A stretch of DNA of 64,000 nt. Source: Gautieria morchelliformis (taxonomy: Eukaryota; Basidiomycota; Agaricomycetes; Gomphales; Gomphaceae). The stretch is from contig WHVA01000094.1 in the NCBI GenBank assembly GCA_015179125.1, forward strand, positions 186,001 through 250,000, written 5' to 3'. The notes beneath the pieces are model-generated. The model searched no databases. It had not been told where the DNA came from and saw nothing but the letters and a program-made list of their open reading frames with translations. The translations under genes and the position numbers were made by a program. Below, one piece after another: positions 22,416-33,585 of the stretch. Each line of letters starts with the position of its first letter. The stretch's first letter is position 1.

Positions 22416-23027
22416 ATGAACACTCTTGTAAATGCACTACATGACACCATCGCCGAAGGGTTTCTCGTTTCAGCTGCGTACGTCAGGTCGGATACAGTCT
22501 CACGCGGGCTAGGTTCGACCCTTGTCATAGACTGGTGTGTTCTTCAGGAGTACATAGACGACAAGGAAGAGATCTCTGCCCTCTTTTCTTCCAAGGTGAG
22601 CGCAGCGCTGAGCACAGCCGCAGGTGACGTAAAGTACGATAACAGCGTCTCGCCAGTTCTCATGTGCGTGTTTATGCTGGCGTCCTCCGGATACACACTC
22701 GACGAACGAAGCATCAAGGGCATAAACAACCAGGCGTTTGCGTCTCTTTGGAGAACCGTGTATCTGTGTAGCCTTTCGAACACAGACTCTGGACGATGGG
22801 TACGGACACACCTCAGGAACAGAACAAGAGACATCTTCTGCCGAATTAAAGGCCTCGGCGAAAGACAAGGAAACGACGGTCTAGACCCCTTCCCGGGCAA
22901 CGTTTTAGAAGAGATGTCCTTGGAGACGTTTTCCCAGAATCACATCGGCGAGTCTGTTCCTCTGGACGCAACGTACGCGCCCCTAACACATCTCGAGTGC
23001 ACGCTAAGCGTCTTCGGCATGTCCTAA
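22416..23027 (+). CDS. Intronless ORF of unknown function in virus-like island
   Basis: 203 aa, starting at the first Met after the preceding ORF. It reads as a globular alpha-rich protein (EEISALFSSKVSAALSTAAG, SVSPVLMCVFMLASSGY, GINNQAFASLWRTVYLC). No family recognised; no signal peptide or membrane helix is obvious. Its stop codon (23025-23027) overlaps the stop codon of the minus-strand ORF at 23024, a packing typical of viral genomes and not seen among the fungal genes of this window. It could be a viral structural or accessory gene; this is an inference from context only. Confidence 0.5.
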   Translation: MNTLVNALHDTIAEGFLVSAAYVRSDTVSRGLGSTLVIDWCVLQEYIDDKEEISALFSSKVSAALSTAAGDVKYDNSVSPVLMCVFMLASSGYTLDERSIKGINNQAFASLWRTVYLCSLSNTDSGRWVRTHLRNRTRDIFCRIKGLGERQGNDGLDPFPGNVLEEMSLETFSQNHIGESVPLDATYAPLTHLECTLSVFGMS

Positions 23028-23458
23028 GCTCGCAGGGACTCCAAGAACATGTCTCTGTTGTCTCCGTCCATGCATATCCTCAGCATGAATCTGAATCTTC
23101 GAAGGAGTTCTAAAACTGCTGTCAGGTTCCCTTCGGACGAGAGCCTTCCAGAAGACGTCAAGGAAAGCGGCGTTGTGCTGTTGTGCGTGGATGCGTCGGT
23201 AAGGCGAAGGGAGAGGGTCTTGTTCTTGGTAGGGTTCATCTCGGCCGAAACGCAAAGGCGTGTGTTCTTCTCTGCCACGGATGCCAGGAGACGGGCTGTG
23301 TCAGACGTGAGCCGAAAGGACCTGGTCTCTGCTGGGTCTCCTGCTTGTATGTGTCTTCGTGTATACGTTATCATGGGACCGAACCCACAGACGTTGACGA
23401 ACGAGACCGTCACATGCTTGTACGCGTCCCATCCCGAGACCGGAAGCAAACCATCCAA
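23024..23458 (-). CDS. Intronless ORF of unknown function, tail-to-tail with its neighbour
   Basis: 144 aa. It begins MDGLLPVSGWDAYKHVTVSF and ends in a charged helix (RRFRFMLRICMDGDNRDMFL). No family recognised. The 3' end overlaps the plus-strand ORF by four bases so that the two stop codons interlock. A long plus-strand ORF (23049-23588) covers the same bases. The minus-strand reading is preferred because of the end overlap and its protein-like composition, but this is not certain. Confidence 0.4.
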   Translation of the reverse strand: MDGLLPVSGWDAYKHVTVSFVNVCGFGPMITYTRRHIQAGDPAETRSFRLTSDTARLLASVAEKNTRLCVSAEMNPTKNKTLSLRLTDASTHNSTTPLSLTSSGRLSSEGNLTAVLELLRRFRFMLRICMDGDNRDMFLESLRA

Positions 23459-23569
23459 TGAGTCAGGGGCAAGCTTTCCTATGACACGTAAACGGTTTGT
23501 GCTCAGTCACTACGGGCTTCGTGGGAGTCTTCCCAATCAGCGTCTAACCAGTCCGGTGGATAATCGATC

Positions 23570-23827
23570 TCATCCACGTCGCTTTTGATGGTACCGCGGG
23601 CGATAGCTGATTCCCATGAGGTCGCATATCCTCTTCGGTACCTCGAGCTTGACGCTAAGGACGTCGTTTATCTCGCTGATGCTAGACTCAACGAGCCCTT
23701 TCGTGTGCGGATGCGGACGACGGAACCTGAACAGACCCGAGGATACCACAGGCACAAGCACAAAACTCCAGCATCGGGACGCGAGGACATCTGCTGCTCG
23801 AGTGGAAACCACCAGCCGCAGTTCCAC
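23570..23827 (-). other. Possible remnant ORF, weak integrase-like motif
   Basis: An 85-codon minus-strand frame containing PHTKGLVESSISEIND. The TKGxVE pattern recalls the last catalytic Glu of DDE integrases, but the rest does not resemble one. No upstream catalytic Asp residues were found in frame. Listed only because it lies in the same island. Confidence 0.2.
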
Positions 23828-23903
23828 GGTCGGTCAGCTTGAGTGGGTAGCTTTCGTCCTCTAGGCTCTGACCCGTATACCTCCGACTAGCATGCGCACT
23901 GTT

Positions 23904-23955
23904 AGCGGCTCAGTGGTAGCGACTCCTAAGAGAGCTTTCGTCGGCTCGAAACCGC
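23904..23955 (+). other. tRNA-like sequence with pol III box A/B resemblance
   Basis: CGGCTCAGTGGTAGC (from 23906) resembles a tRNA D arm / box A. GGCTCGAAACC (23943-23953) resembles box B with two mismatches. A plausible acceptor stem and a standard seven-base anticodon loop could not be built, so this is not called a functional tRNA. It may be a decayed tRNA or tRNA-derived element. Confidence 0.25.
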
Positions 23956-24443
23956 TGCACATCCGTCTCCCCCAGCTAACAGAGCCCAATCTGCGGAGAC
24001 GGCTGTCTGCAGCGGGTGCAAAGCTTGTGGTCTGTCCAGCGGCGCTCTGCTGGACGCGGCTGCGTGTCCGCTGGACCACTTCAAAATGCTTAGTCCGCGT
24101 GAAAGAGATATATTTTTTTGTATCCAATTTATCGTCTTTTGGGGCGCGGCCCTATGTAAGACGTTGCCACAGGGGACCTATTCGACGTGTGTACTATCCA
24201 AACTTTACTTCTCTATCTCCGCTTGTGCTCCTTGGGCGTGGAAAGAGATAGTACTTGCGTGTCACACTATTGCCTTCCGTGAATGAAAATTATCATCATA
24301 TATACTACTGTACGCCACCGAGCCTGAAGATCTGACTCGATCAGCGACCAGAGTTTGGTACCATTCTGTATAGGCGCGCCAAATTGTCCCCGGTTCGCAT
24401 CATCACTTTTCAACCAGCTCCGATAGCAAGGCGCCTGGCCATC

Positions 24444-27267
24444 ATGGACCGCCAGCACGTTCCTAGGGGCGCATTGTTAGCGTCCAATCTACCTCAGCTA
24501 CAGAATCTTATCAAACGAGATGCACCAGCATACCGAGAGGAGTTCCTGCAGCAATGGAACCACTATGAGAGTATCCGGAAGATATTTCAGATCAATCCGG
24601 ATGAGCAGGCGCAGAACTTTCGCCAGCTTGTTTCTTTTATATCTCAGGTATTAGTTGGCTACACACTCAATCTTTCGCGAATGCAACCGTTATTCTTTAT
24701 CCTAGGTCGCACAGTGCTACCCCAAGGAAACGGCGGATTTTCCATCCCAAATATCGTCACTCTTGCTTGAAAGCTACTCGACCCTCAGTCCTGACACTCG
24801 CAAAGCACTCGTACAAAATCTCGTCATGTTGCGCAACAAAAACGTGATAACATCCATCCAGTAAGTTATTTTCACCCGCTCAAGCTCATGAACTCAGCGC
24901 GGTCCCAGATTGCTCAAGACGCTATTTCCTCTTCTGCCACGTACCACCTCATCTACGCTGCGCACCTTCGTCCGAAAGACGATTCTCTCTGACATCCGCA
25001 CGGCCAATATGCGGGCTAAGAACCACAAGTTAAATCGCGCAGTACAGGCTATGTTGTTTGGAATGATTGAGCGAGGCATGGATGGCGAGGTGCTGGGCGA
25101 CAAGGGAAAGCTGAGAGCAGGGGCCGCACCTGTGGATGGAAGTGCGAAGCAGAGTGCTGATGAGGCCATGTGGGCTGTGGTATTGGCGAAGGAGCTGTGG
25201 AAGAAGGGTGTTTGGTGAGTGTCTTCGACGATATTTTGTTATTGCTTGCATCAACGGAACTTGTAGGAACGATGCCAAGACCGTTTCCATTGTTGCATTA
25301 GGGTGCTTCCACCCATCCACGAAAGTGCAGAGCGCGTCGGTACACTTTTTCCTGGGTAGCGAAGATGAAGAAGACGAGGATAGCGATGAAGATGAGGTAT
25401 GATCCCGAGAGGATTATGTGAATTTAGTTCATACCACTCTTTTCAGGGTCCTAACGTCAAAGGTCTTCAACATCGCCGTGAAATCAATAAAAAAACGCGT
25501 AGCGCTGACAAAAAGCTGGCAAAGTCCATGAAAGTTGCAGCTAAGGTGAGCCTCCATCAACTGTCTCTTCACATGTTGCAATGGCGACCCAACAATTGTA
25601 TAGAAACGCAAGGAAAAGCGTAACGCTGAAGGAGTCACGCCTAATTTTCCGGCTCTCCAGCTACTACATGACCCGCAGACATTTGGGGAAAAGCTATATG
25701 ACTGTCTGAACCGTTATGGTCAGTGATCTGCGAATTAGTGAACTATCCCACTGACTGGCGGATTCTAGATAAGCGGTTATCACTAGACCACAAAATTCTT
25801 ATTATGCAATTACTTAGCCGTGTTATGGGAGCACATAAACTATGTGTCCTTGGGTTCTACTCATACGTCGTGAAGTAACAAGAAGCCTACTGTTCATCAT
25901 ATCCATCTTAACTTTCCTTTACCACAGATACCTAACTTATCATCAACTTCGCATTCCTGCCATCCTGGTCTCCCTTGCCCAGTCGGTGCATTCGCTTACG
26001 CCGCCAGACGTGCTCACACCTGTTGTGCGAAAGCTTGCTGCAGAGTTTGTGCACCCTGGTGTAGGACCAGAGGTGATCGCGGCAGGTATCAATGCCATCA
26101 GGGAGGTATGTCGTCGGCAGCCATGGTGCATGGAAGAGGATCTACTCGGTGATTTGGTGGAGTATAGGAAGAGCAGGGATAAGGGCGTCATCACAGCCTC
26201 AAGAGGAATATTGCAACTATATAGGGAGGTAAACCCAGGAATATTAAAGAGGAGAGAGAGGGTGAGCTCTGATACCAGAACTCTAAGCAGAAAGTTTGAC
26301 CATTTGCTGGCATATCAAGGGGAAAGAAGCAAGCATGAACAAAAAAGGCACGGAGCCTTTGCCATTTGGTCACACCCCAGATGTACCCGTGAATATCGAG
26401 GGCTTAGAGGTGCGTACCGAAACCAAGTCGTGTTCCATCCTATTGATTTGTTATTTAGCTTCTCGAAGATCACTTCGAAAAACTTCGTGCCGAAGCTGGG
26501 GAAGACGGTGCTGAGGTCGAAGACAACGAGGCCGACTGGGACGGATGGGAAGTGGATTCAGACTCGTCTGATTCATCCGAATCGGAGGGTTGGATCGACG
26601 TTGATTCGGATGGAGACCAGAATCTTGAAGTCAGTGACAGCGAGGACGATACACTTCCCAACAAAAAAAATAAGGCAGATGCCACGACATCCAATCAGGC
26701 TAGTGAAGATGTAACATCGCCACCTGCACCCCGTATATCAACATTAGCGACAACCAAGGTAAATACTTTGTCCTCAATAAAGCCAATCTCTATCTTCATT
26801 CCACACGACAGATCCTCACGCCGGCAGACTTTGCCTTATTGAACGACCTGCGCATCAAAGCTGCGACGGACGCCGTCCAGGCAGGTGGTGGGTCATCTAC
26901 AAAACGGAAGCTAGCAGAGCTTGAGGCGACCAAGAAAACCATGTCTGTGCACAACACCGGTCTGATGAGCGACACGTTCGTCTCTGAAAATGATATACTG
27001 GGTCCTCGGAAGAAGGCCAAGGCTGATTACGAGGAACGGTTGGCTTCAATCCAGAAGGGCAGAGAGGGTCGCGAAAAATTCGGCTCTGCGAAGGGCAAGA
27101 GAAAGAAGGATGCCCCGAGTAGCTCTACGAATCGTGAGAAGGCAAGGAATAAGCCGATCATGATGATCATGGCGAGCGGAGCAGTGAAAGGAAAGAAAAA
27201 GGCTTCATTGCGGGATAAGCAGAAGAAGTTGAGAGCTCATGTGGATAGATCGAAGAAGGGTGGTTAG
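24444..27267 (+). CDS. SDA1: SDA1 ribosome biogenesis protein
   Basis: Needed for 60S pre-ribosome maturation and export; nucleolar. The start at 24444 gives MDRQHVPRGALLASNLPQLQ, then RDAPAYREEFLQQWNHYESI, the SDA1 N-terminus. Further exons give LLKTLFPLLPRTTSSTLRTF, NRAVQAMLFGMIERG, VSIVALGCFHPSTKVQSASV with an acidic SEDEEDEDSDED tract, and HKILIMQLLSRVMGAHKL. Next come INAIREVCRRQPWCMEEDLL, DKGVITASRGILQLYREVNP and a long acidic stretch. The conserved basic C-terminus follows (PRKKAKADYEERLASIQKG, then LRDKQKKLRAHVDRSKKG). About nine short introns. The gene runs in the same direction as the lipase, 247 bp upstream of its start. Confidence 0.92.
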
Positions 27268-27514
27268 TTTGGAGGCCCGGGTAATGGTTTTCTGTTGTTT
27301 GCTGGAGATCGTGCACAGGACAAATACAATTTGCGGGCGACGACTGAGCTAGGTGCGATTTTAGGCGAGGGGTGTAATTGTGAAGCTAGGACTCGAAGGT
27401 TGTCTCTGTCTAAGTTCAAGGTAGCAAGGTAGACTGAGAATGGATTGCCATGTATGTGACAATCACCTTCCGTCACGCCTCAAGGTCGACTTTTCTCTCT
27501 TAAGTATTATCACC

Positions 27515-30493
27515 ATGCCCTCGAGATGGTTAGGCATGGCTCACTCGCTGACATATACCGCGTCTAGACTAACAAGCTTTGGGTTTGGAGTTGCCAAAGC
27601 CTCCACGAAACTTGGTGTCAGCAGTTCAGTTAACCTCACGTGCAAAACACCTGGCTTAATTATGTTCAGTTCTCCGTCGCGCGACATATCGCTAGCATTG
27701 TCTCAATACCCTTAATTACGACCTCCCTGGATCATCTTGAAAGCTTGAGTCTTCTCCCCATACTTCTCGGCGAATCCATAGCATCGACGTCGCTGGCCGC
27801 AGCCTCAACTTCATTAGACGCTATTTCCAACCTTTTAGATGCAAACGACGAAGCATCGTTCTCGCTCGCAACATTTGTCACGCTAGTTCGAACCGAATGG
27901 GCAGACCATGGACCGGTTGGACGGAGTGTTACAGAGGTCGCGCGAGCTGTTGCCGCATGGGCAGCCATACAGGGCTTTACAAAGCAATGGAGCGAAGAGC
28001 GGTGGCTCGGAGGTACTACAGAGCTCACACAACGCGACTTCAAACCTCCTGAGAAGTCTAATGGGAAAACTCAATTTGAGCCCCCTGGCCATCGACGCAC
28101 AATTAGCCGAGTGAGCGTGACGGACGACGTGATCATTCCCGAACAACTGAGTCAAGTGATATCAGCGGACATCGGCAGGAAAGACACACCAGTTGATGCA
28201 AATTCATTAACAACTGCTCCTTCCGGTGGCACACCTCGGATCGACTCGTCTGTGTCGTTTCACTCAAACTACGAGACGTGGATGGATCTTCGTCGACTTT
28301 CGAAAATGGTGCTTGCGGGCTATGGGGGAGCCGGACTTCTCTTCTTTGGTACACCTTTACAACCAACTGAACCCAAGCCCAGTTTTTCACAATCATCCGC
28401 ATATGAGAACCGCATTCCGTCTTCCTGCACAGATAACGAAGTCAAAGACATGGAGGAAGATATCCTTATCAACCTCGTTGAAGATGCTGAGGCTGAAGCC
28501 ATGTCACCACCCATGCGAAACGTAGCTGTTTCAGATGTACCGTCTTTTGAGTCAGCTTCGAACCGTACATCCCACCACCGTTCGGGTATCATCAACCCCA
28601 CTCTAGCGCAAAGCTCTGCCACCCCTTCGTCGTCATATTCATGGTGGAACGTTCTTTTGGGAAAGCATGATCGCGAGATCTTTGAAGGATACGCATTCAC
28701 GCCTGCCGATGATTCAGATAAAGCCACCAATCACTCCTCACCCGGTCCTTCCTCAGAACTGTCCTCCCCCACCCATAGCCGGCTACATCTCCTGTCGTCA
28801 ACGTACGGCATACCAGACATACCCACCGTAGCGTCCGACGGTACCCACAAAAAGGAAGGACCAAAACCTCCGACAGCAATCATTGGTGACATGCGTCATA
28901 TGCCTCGGTTCTGGGTCCTGACAGATCATGGGAGGAAGCAAGTAGTCCTCGTTGTCAGAGGTGTGTTTGATCACTTCTGCATTGAGATGCGTTTGCTTGG
29001 AAGGCATCTGTAGAAATCAAATTGAGCTGACATGCCTGATTACACACCAGGGACCATGTCGTTCAATGAGCTAGCGGCGGTGGGCACCTCTTCCGATGTT
29101 TGTTTCTTCCATTTAATGTTGTCTGGGTTTTTCCTTCAGGATCTCACCTGTGAGCCAGAAAATTTTGAACCTGCAACGGCATCTTCTCCAGCAATTTCCA
29201 AACCAGTAGGTGATTTTCATGTCTCTAAGCCTGATTCCACGGAGATGTGTCGGCCGTCGCGAACAAACAGCAGCACTGTTGTTGTCCCGTTTCCAGTTGA
29301 AAATTCCTCCACCGGCAAATGTGATGTATCCAATTCTTCTATCCCCCCGACCTCAGAAACCTCGCCACACCATCACTGGACGGCGAACTATGTTAATGAT
29401 GAAGCTCAGACCAGCGGTGTACCAATACGGACTGTTCCTGAAGTTGGTGAAATTTTTGCTGAAGACGATGCGCCGTCCTATCAAGTCCACGGCGGGATAC
29501 TCCGTTTGGCACGTGCAATGGGATCCAAAGGCAAGCCTGTGCATGAGGCCGTTTCTGCAGCTTTATCTCGGAATCAAGGTTACGGTTAGTGCCAGAGAAC
29601 ATATTTGTGTTATAGCACTGAGGTTGATGATTGGTAGCACTTGTATTATGTGGACACTCTCTTGGTGCTGGAGTGGCTTCGCTGCTTGCTTTGGTGGGAA
29701 CCTTTTGTGCTTGGACTGCATTAATCACTGGGTTACTAAAAATATCAGTATAGATGTGGGCAGATCCGATTAGCTGTCTCACAGTACCTTCAAGTGGTTT
29801 ACCATCAAATCGCCGTGCCTCTGTATACTGCTTTGCCCCGCCGTTCGTATCTGCCGTTTATTGTTGTTGCGACCCTTGAAATCGCTTTGATAGGTGTATA
29901 GCCTCACCTTCACTCTCCCGTCTCTGCAAGAACCTCATCACGTCGATCGTGTATTCCTTCGATGTAGTCTCCCGCCTTTCTTTAGGATCAATGCGTGACC
30001 TCACCAAGGCAGCCTTTTGGCTCTGCGAGGGGCAGGGCGAGGAGAGCACTGTGAGCTTACTGCGCCGAGCCCTCAAGGGGAAGTTGGGCTTTGGGGACAT
30101 CGTGGAAGATACGGAAGATGACAAGAAATGGGTCAGTTTTACATATACTCGCAGAGGCTTAGGGGCTGAGGTTTATGGCAGTTCATCGCGGTGCGCAAGA
30201 CACTCGAGGCTAACATGTACTTTGCACATCTCTTTCCTCCAGGTAGAGTATGGTGGGCGGTGCGCAACGAGTCACTGCACCCATCTCACCAGACCCCCGA
30301 AGCGGGCACACGGCTCCGCCTGTATGAAGTGCAACAAGTGGAAAAAGTATTTCGACAGATTGAGTTCAAAGGAGACATGCTCAGGTGAGTTCCGTAAAGC
30401 CTGGCCCACGCGCATTTGACGTCTCTTGTCCATATTTGTAGTTCACATCTACCGCATCAATATGATCGCATGCTGACGGAACTTGAGCTTTGA
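27515..30493 (+). CDS. Class-3 lipase, sn1-specific diacylglycerol lipase-like
   Basis: Multi-exon. A long N-terminal exon (about 27670-28960) has hydrophobic segments (ARHIASIVSIPLITT, LLPILLGESIASTSL) and a Ser/Thr-rich linker. The alpha/beta-hydrolase core follows: RQVVLVVRGTMSFNE, DLTCE, YQVHGGILRLARAM and the nucleophile elbow LCGHSLGAGVASLL (GxSxG, catalytic Ser). After it come MWADP, a YCFAPP strand and VVSRLSLGSMRDLTKA with the catalytic Asp region. The last exons give LFPPGRVWW and end SHLPHQYDRMLTELEL at 30493. This layout matches membrane-associated diacylglycerol lipases releasing fatty acid at sn-1. It converges on SPT4, with 121 bp between stop codons. Confidence 0.85.
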
Positions 30494-30614
30494 TTATGAT
30501 ACCGTGCTTTCCGGTTGATACACCAGTGTATGATTAGCCGCCATGTAGCCAAAACCCTCTCAATACAGTACAGACATGCAGAATACCTTTAGCGAACTTC
30601 CACTAGTGAAGGAG

Positions 30615-31096
30615 TCATTCTCCGGTCTCGTCCCGAGGACGATAGGTCATTCCACGGCCTTTGATGTCGTCGTCAATCTCCTCTGGAATCCGCCCTATCA
30701 CGCGTGCGGCGTACATTCCTCGGACATACTTCGCTGCAGGGACGGGAACCCTAGGAACTTGCGCGAAATGCATGACGAGATGTCACTCACAAGTGCGCTG
30801 CCACCGCGCCACCCAGCTTGCCTCCGGGTCGATGACGGCAATAACACCATCGAATTGTGCAGATGTGCAGCTCGATATCCGCTCATGGTTCACTTTCAGC
30901 TTGGTGCACTTATCATCAGTACAGGGAAAGGTGAATATGTGCCAGAGGTACTCGGCACCTGAAGAATCTCCTCGCAGTTGGGACAACCGACTTTTCTGAA
31001 ATCACCTGGAGTCTGTACGATAGAGCAGAGAAGACAAGCACGAAGCTGGCGGCTGCGTGCATGGCCTGGAATGACGGCTTCGCCTTGTAGGGACAT
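30615..31096 (-). CDS. SPT4: Transcription elongation factor SPT4 (DSIF small subunit)
   Basis: Partner of Spt5 on RNA polymerase II and I. Exon 1 (31096 to about 30960) gives RQLRACLLCSIVQTPGDF with KVGCPNCEEILQ, the four-Cys zinc finger (CxxC...CxxC). The next exon gives CTSAQFDGVIAVIDPEASWV. The last gives RVIGRIPEEI and YRPRDETGE before the stop at 30615-30617. Size (about 120 aa) and order fit the family. The start at 31096 gives a short leader before the zinc finger; a second in-frame Met is absent before the conserved part. Confidence 0.92.
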
Positions 31097-31444
31097 TAGG
31101 GCACGGGGGCAAAGTCGTTTATAACTTTGGGTTATACACTAGATGCCGGGCCCAAGCCCGGGCTTTGGGGCGGAGCCGGGCCTGCATATCACTACTCTTG
31201 ATATAGGAACGGGCCAGCATGTAAATAACAAGGTAAACACACAAAAGAAAGAAGGATTTCTATTTTTATTTTTACAAAATAGGTGAAGAGGGGGAATCGG
31301 AACTGCCGTGAAAAGCGGCAGCACTGCTTCGACTATCGTGTCCATAACTTCGACAGGTTTCTCGCTATCACCGACACCTACCACCAGTAGTAAGAAATGC
31401 ATTCTGCATCCCCCCGACGTGTTGCGAAAACAAACATTTCACTA

Positions 31445-33230
31445 TTAGAACCCCTCTACGAACTTGAACACATCCTCAGGATCCACAGCTCTCTTTATGC
31501 TCTCTAGTCGCTCGACGTGCTCCCCAAAGTATAGTCGACGCCACTCGTCATGGGTCAGCGTCGGATCCATGTAGTTCGGGTACGCCCCACGGGGCTTGCG
31601 TTCCAGGGCCGACACCATGCCATCAACAAATGGAATGCCGTCTTTCGGGTACGGCGGTGTGATAGACGAGGCGTACAGCTGGTACACAAGGAACGCATCC
31701 CGGTGCGCAAATGCAGTAGCGTCGGCGGGCACCGCGTTGATTGCACTCTTGCCTCCGCCGTACACTGCGCACGTCGTCAGCTGACCCTACAGCTTCTCGC
31801 ATGGCTACTCACGGTCGACCTGCGCGAACCAGGTCGTGTTGCTCCTCGATCCCTCCGCTGCCAGATAATTCACCCAGGACGTGATCGAAGCATTCGAGTC
31901 AGGCTGGCTCGTTATGATAGACTGCCACCGATTCAGTACAGAATACATTTATACGTAGACAAAGAAGTCACCTTGGCAAAAAATGTATCATGCTACGCGC
32001 CCGTCAGCACAAATGCAGAGAACAAAGGTGAAACCTACATACACTATCAGGTTGAGACGTGCTGATCGTCCCGTTATCGTTCGCTAACGCAGCCAGTCCC
32101 TCGATCCATCCCAGTGCATTGACCGTCATATTTGCAACCTTCGGGAGCGTGACCACGAACGGGTTAATCACTTTTCTGAACTCATCCTCGGTTCCGTAGT
32201 AGTTGCCCGAGAACTCCGTCGAGACTGTCCCAAGTTGGCCGGGGATCGCTACGAAGAGAGCTGCCATCGCGAGCTCATTCGGGACCGTCGTTGCAAATGC
32301 TTCCCAGGCCGCATAAGCCGCGACTGTCTCGGGTATGCTGAGCGGTTCGAAGGTGATCACATAGCGTACTGTCGTGGGCGGGGCAGGCAGGGTCAGGTAT
32401 GTCCATGCCGTGACGAGTCCGAATGAGGGGCCACCGCCTCGGAGTGCCTACGCGTGAACATTCGATCAGTGCCATCCATACGAGTTCGGACTACGTACCC
32501 AGAAGAGGTCCGTGTGCGAGGTGTTGGAGGCCGTCACCAACGTCCCGTTCGCGAGGACGACTTCTGCAGACACGACCCTGTCCAACAACAGCCCACCAAT
32601 TCTCGCAAATTTTCCAAATCCACCATACAGGGTATGTCCTCCCGTTCCAACCTACCATCAGAAATTCAATAGTCGCCCAATCACACGACTCCAAGACGCC
32701 ACGCACATAAGGACACGACCCATGCGGCAACGCGCGTTGTCCTTGGTCAAAGATGCCCGTCGCGAGTTCCCCCAGTCTGTTTCCTGTCTGGACAACAGCT
32801 GTCCCGTCAGAATTGAGCGTGAGCCCCTTCATGTTTTCCATGTTGATGACCACGTCCCCCGATAGGCCGTAAGCAGCGTAGGAGTGCCCCCCTGACTTTG
32901 CAGAGACGGAGAGCTGGGCTTTCCCTGCGCACGCCACGACAGCCTGGATTTGGCTCACCGATGTGCTAAACACGACGACATTGTCAGAAATACAGGAACA
33001 TGCGTACAGGGACTGCAGGTAAGTAGTTACGGGATAACGACGAAGGACGGGTCAGTACGGATTCGTAGGTTGAAGGGCTCCGAGGCATTCAAGTAACCTG
33101 GGGTTGACGGTGTGAATACCACGAGGTCAGAAATCATGGAGATACACTGTTGTGCAGAGTGTACGTGATTTCCCAGCGCCGCCACCGAGGCGAATACAGA
33201 CCCTGAAATCAGCATTGACAATCTCGCCAT
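31445..33230 (-). CDS. Secreted FAD-linked oxidase, berberine-bridge-like (copy 1)
   Basis: Signal peptide at the N-terminus (MARLSMLISGSVFASVAAL). The FAD-binding PCMH domain contains SVSAKSGGHSYAAYG, whose His is the usual covalent flavin site. GSCPYV then VGTGGHTLYGGFGK follows across an intron; its Cys is the second flavin attachment in sugar-oxidising members. The substrate domain and a C-terminal BBE motif follow (YPNYMDPTLTHDEWRR, then ERLESIKRAVDPEDVF). Such enzymes oxidise sugars or secondary metabolites outside the cell. Five or six introns, each under 80 bp. A paralogue at 36117-37903 has the same exon layout and about 85-90% identity, including the 3' flank. Confidence 0.88.
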
Positions 33231-33585
33231 GTCGTGGCTTGTCTTCAAGTCTGTTCAACCCCCTTCAGCACCTATCGTCCCAGGCTCGGCGCTAGGCTCG
33301 AAGCTTCGACTTCGACTCCTGGGAGCGGCTTGGAATAGCAACAGTGCCGCTGCGCGTCCAGCACAACCACCTGTCCAAATTGTCCTAAAAAATTGACATA
33401 GAGTACTGTCTAGTAATGATTTTCCCAACTGCAGATATGTAAACAGTTACTGCATAATTTATACGGCTGGATGAGCCACTGTTCGACATTCGTGCAGTAC
33501 ACGCGTTGAGCTCAAATCGGATTTTAACAGTACGAGATTCCAACTAGTACTCCCTGCATCAGCCCAGTGCCCTTTCAACTTCCCA

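Noticed and set aside
23049..23588. 179-codon plus-strand ORF opposite the 144-codon ORF
   Set aside because: It covers the same bases as the minus-strand ORF, whose end is tightly packed against its neighbour; only one is likely coding, though the choice is not certain.
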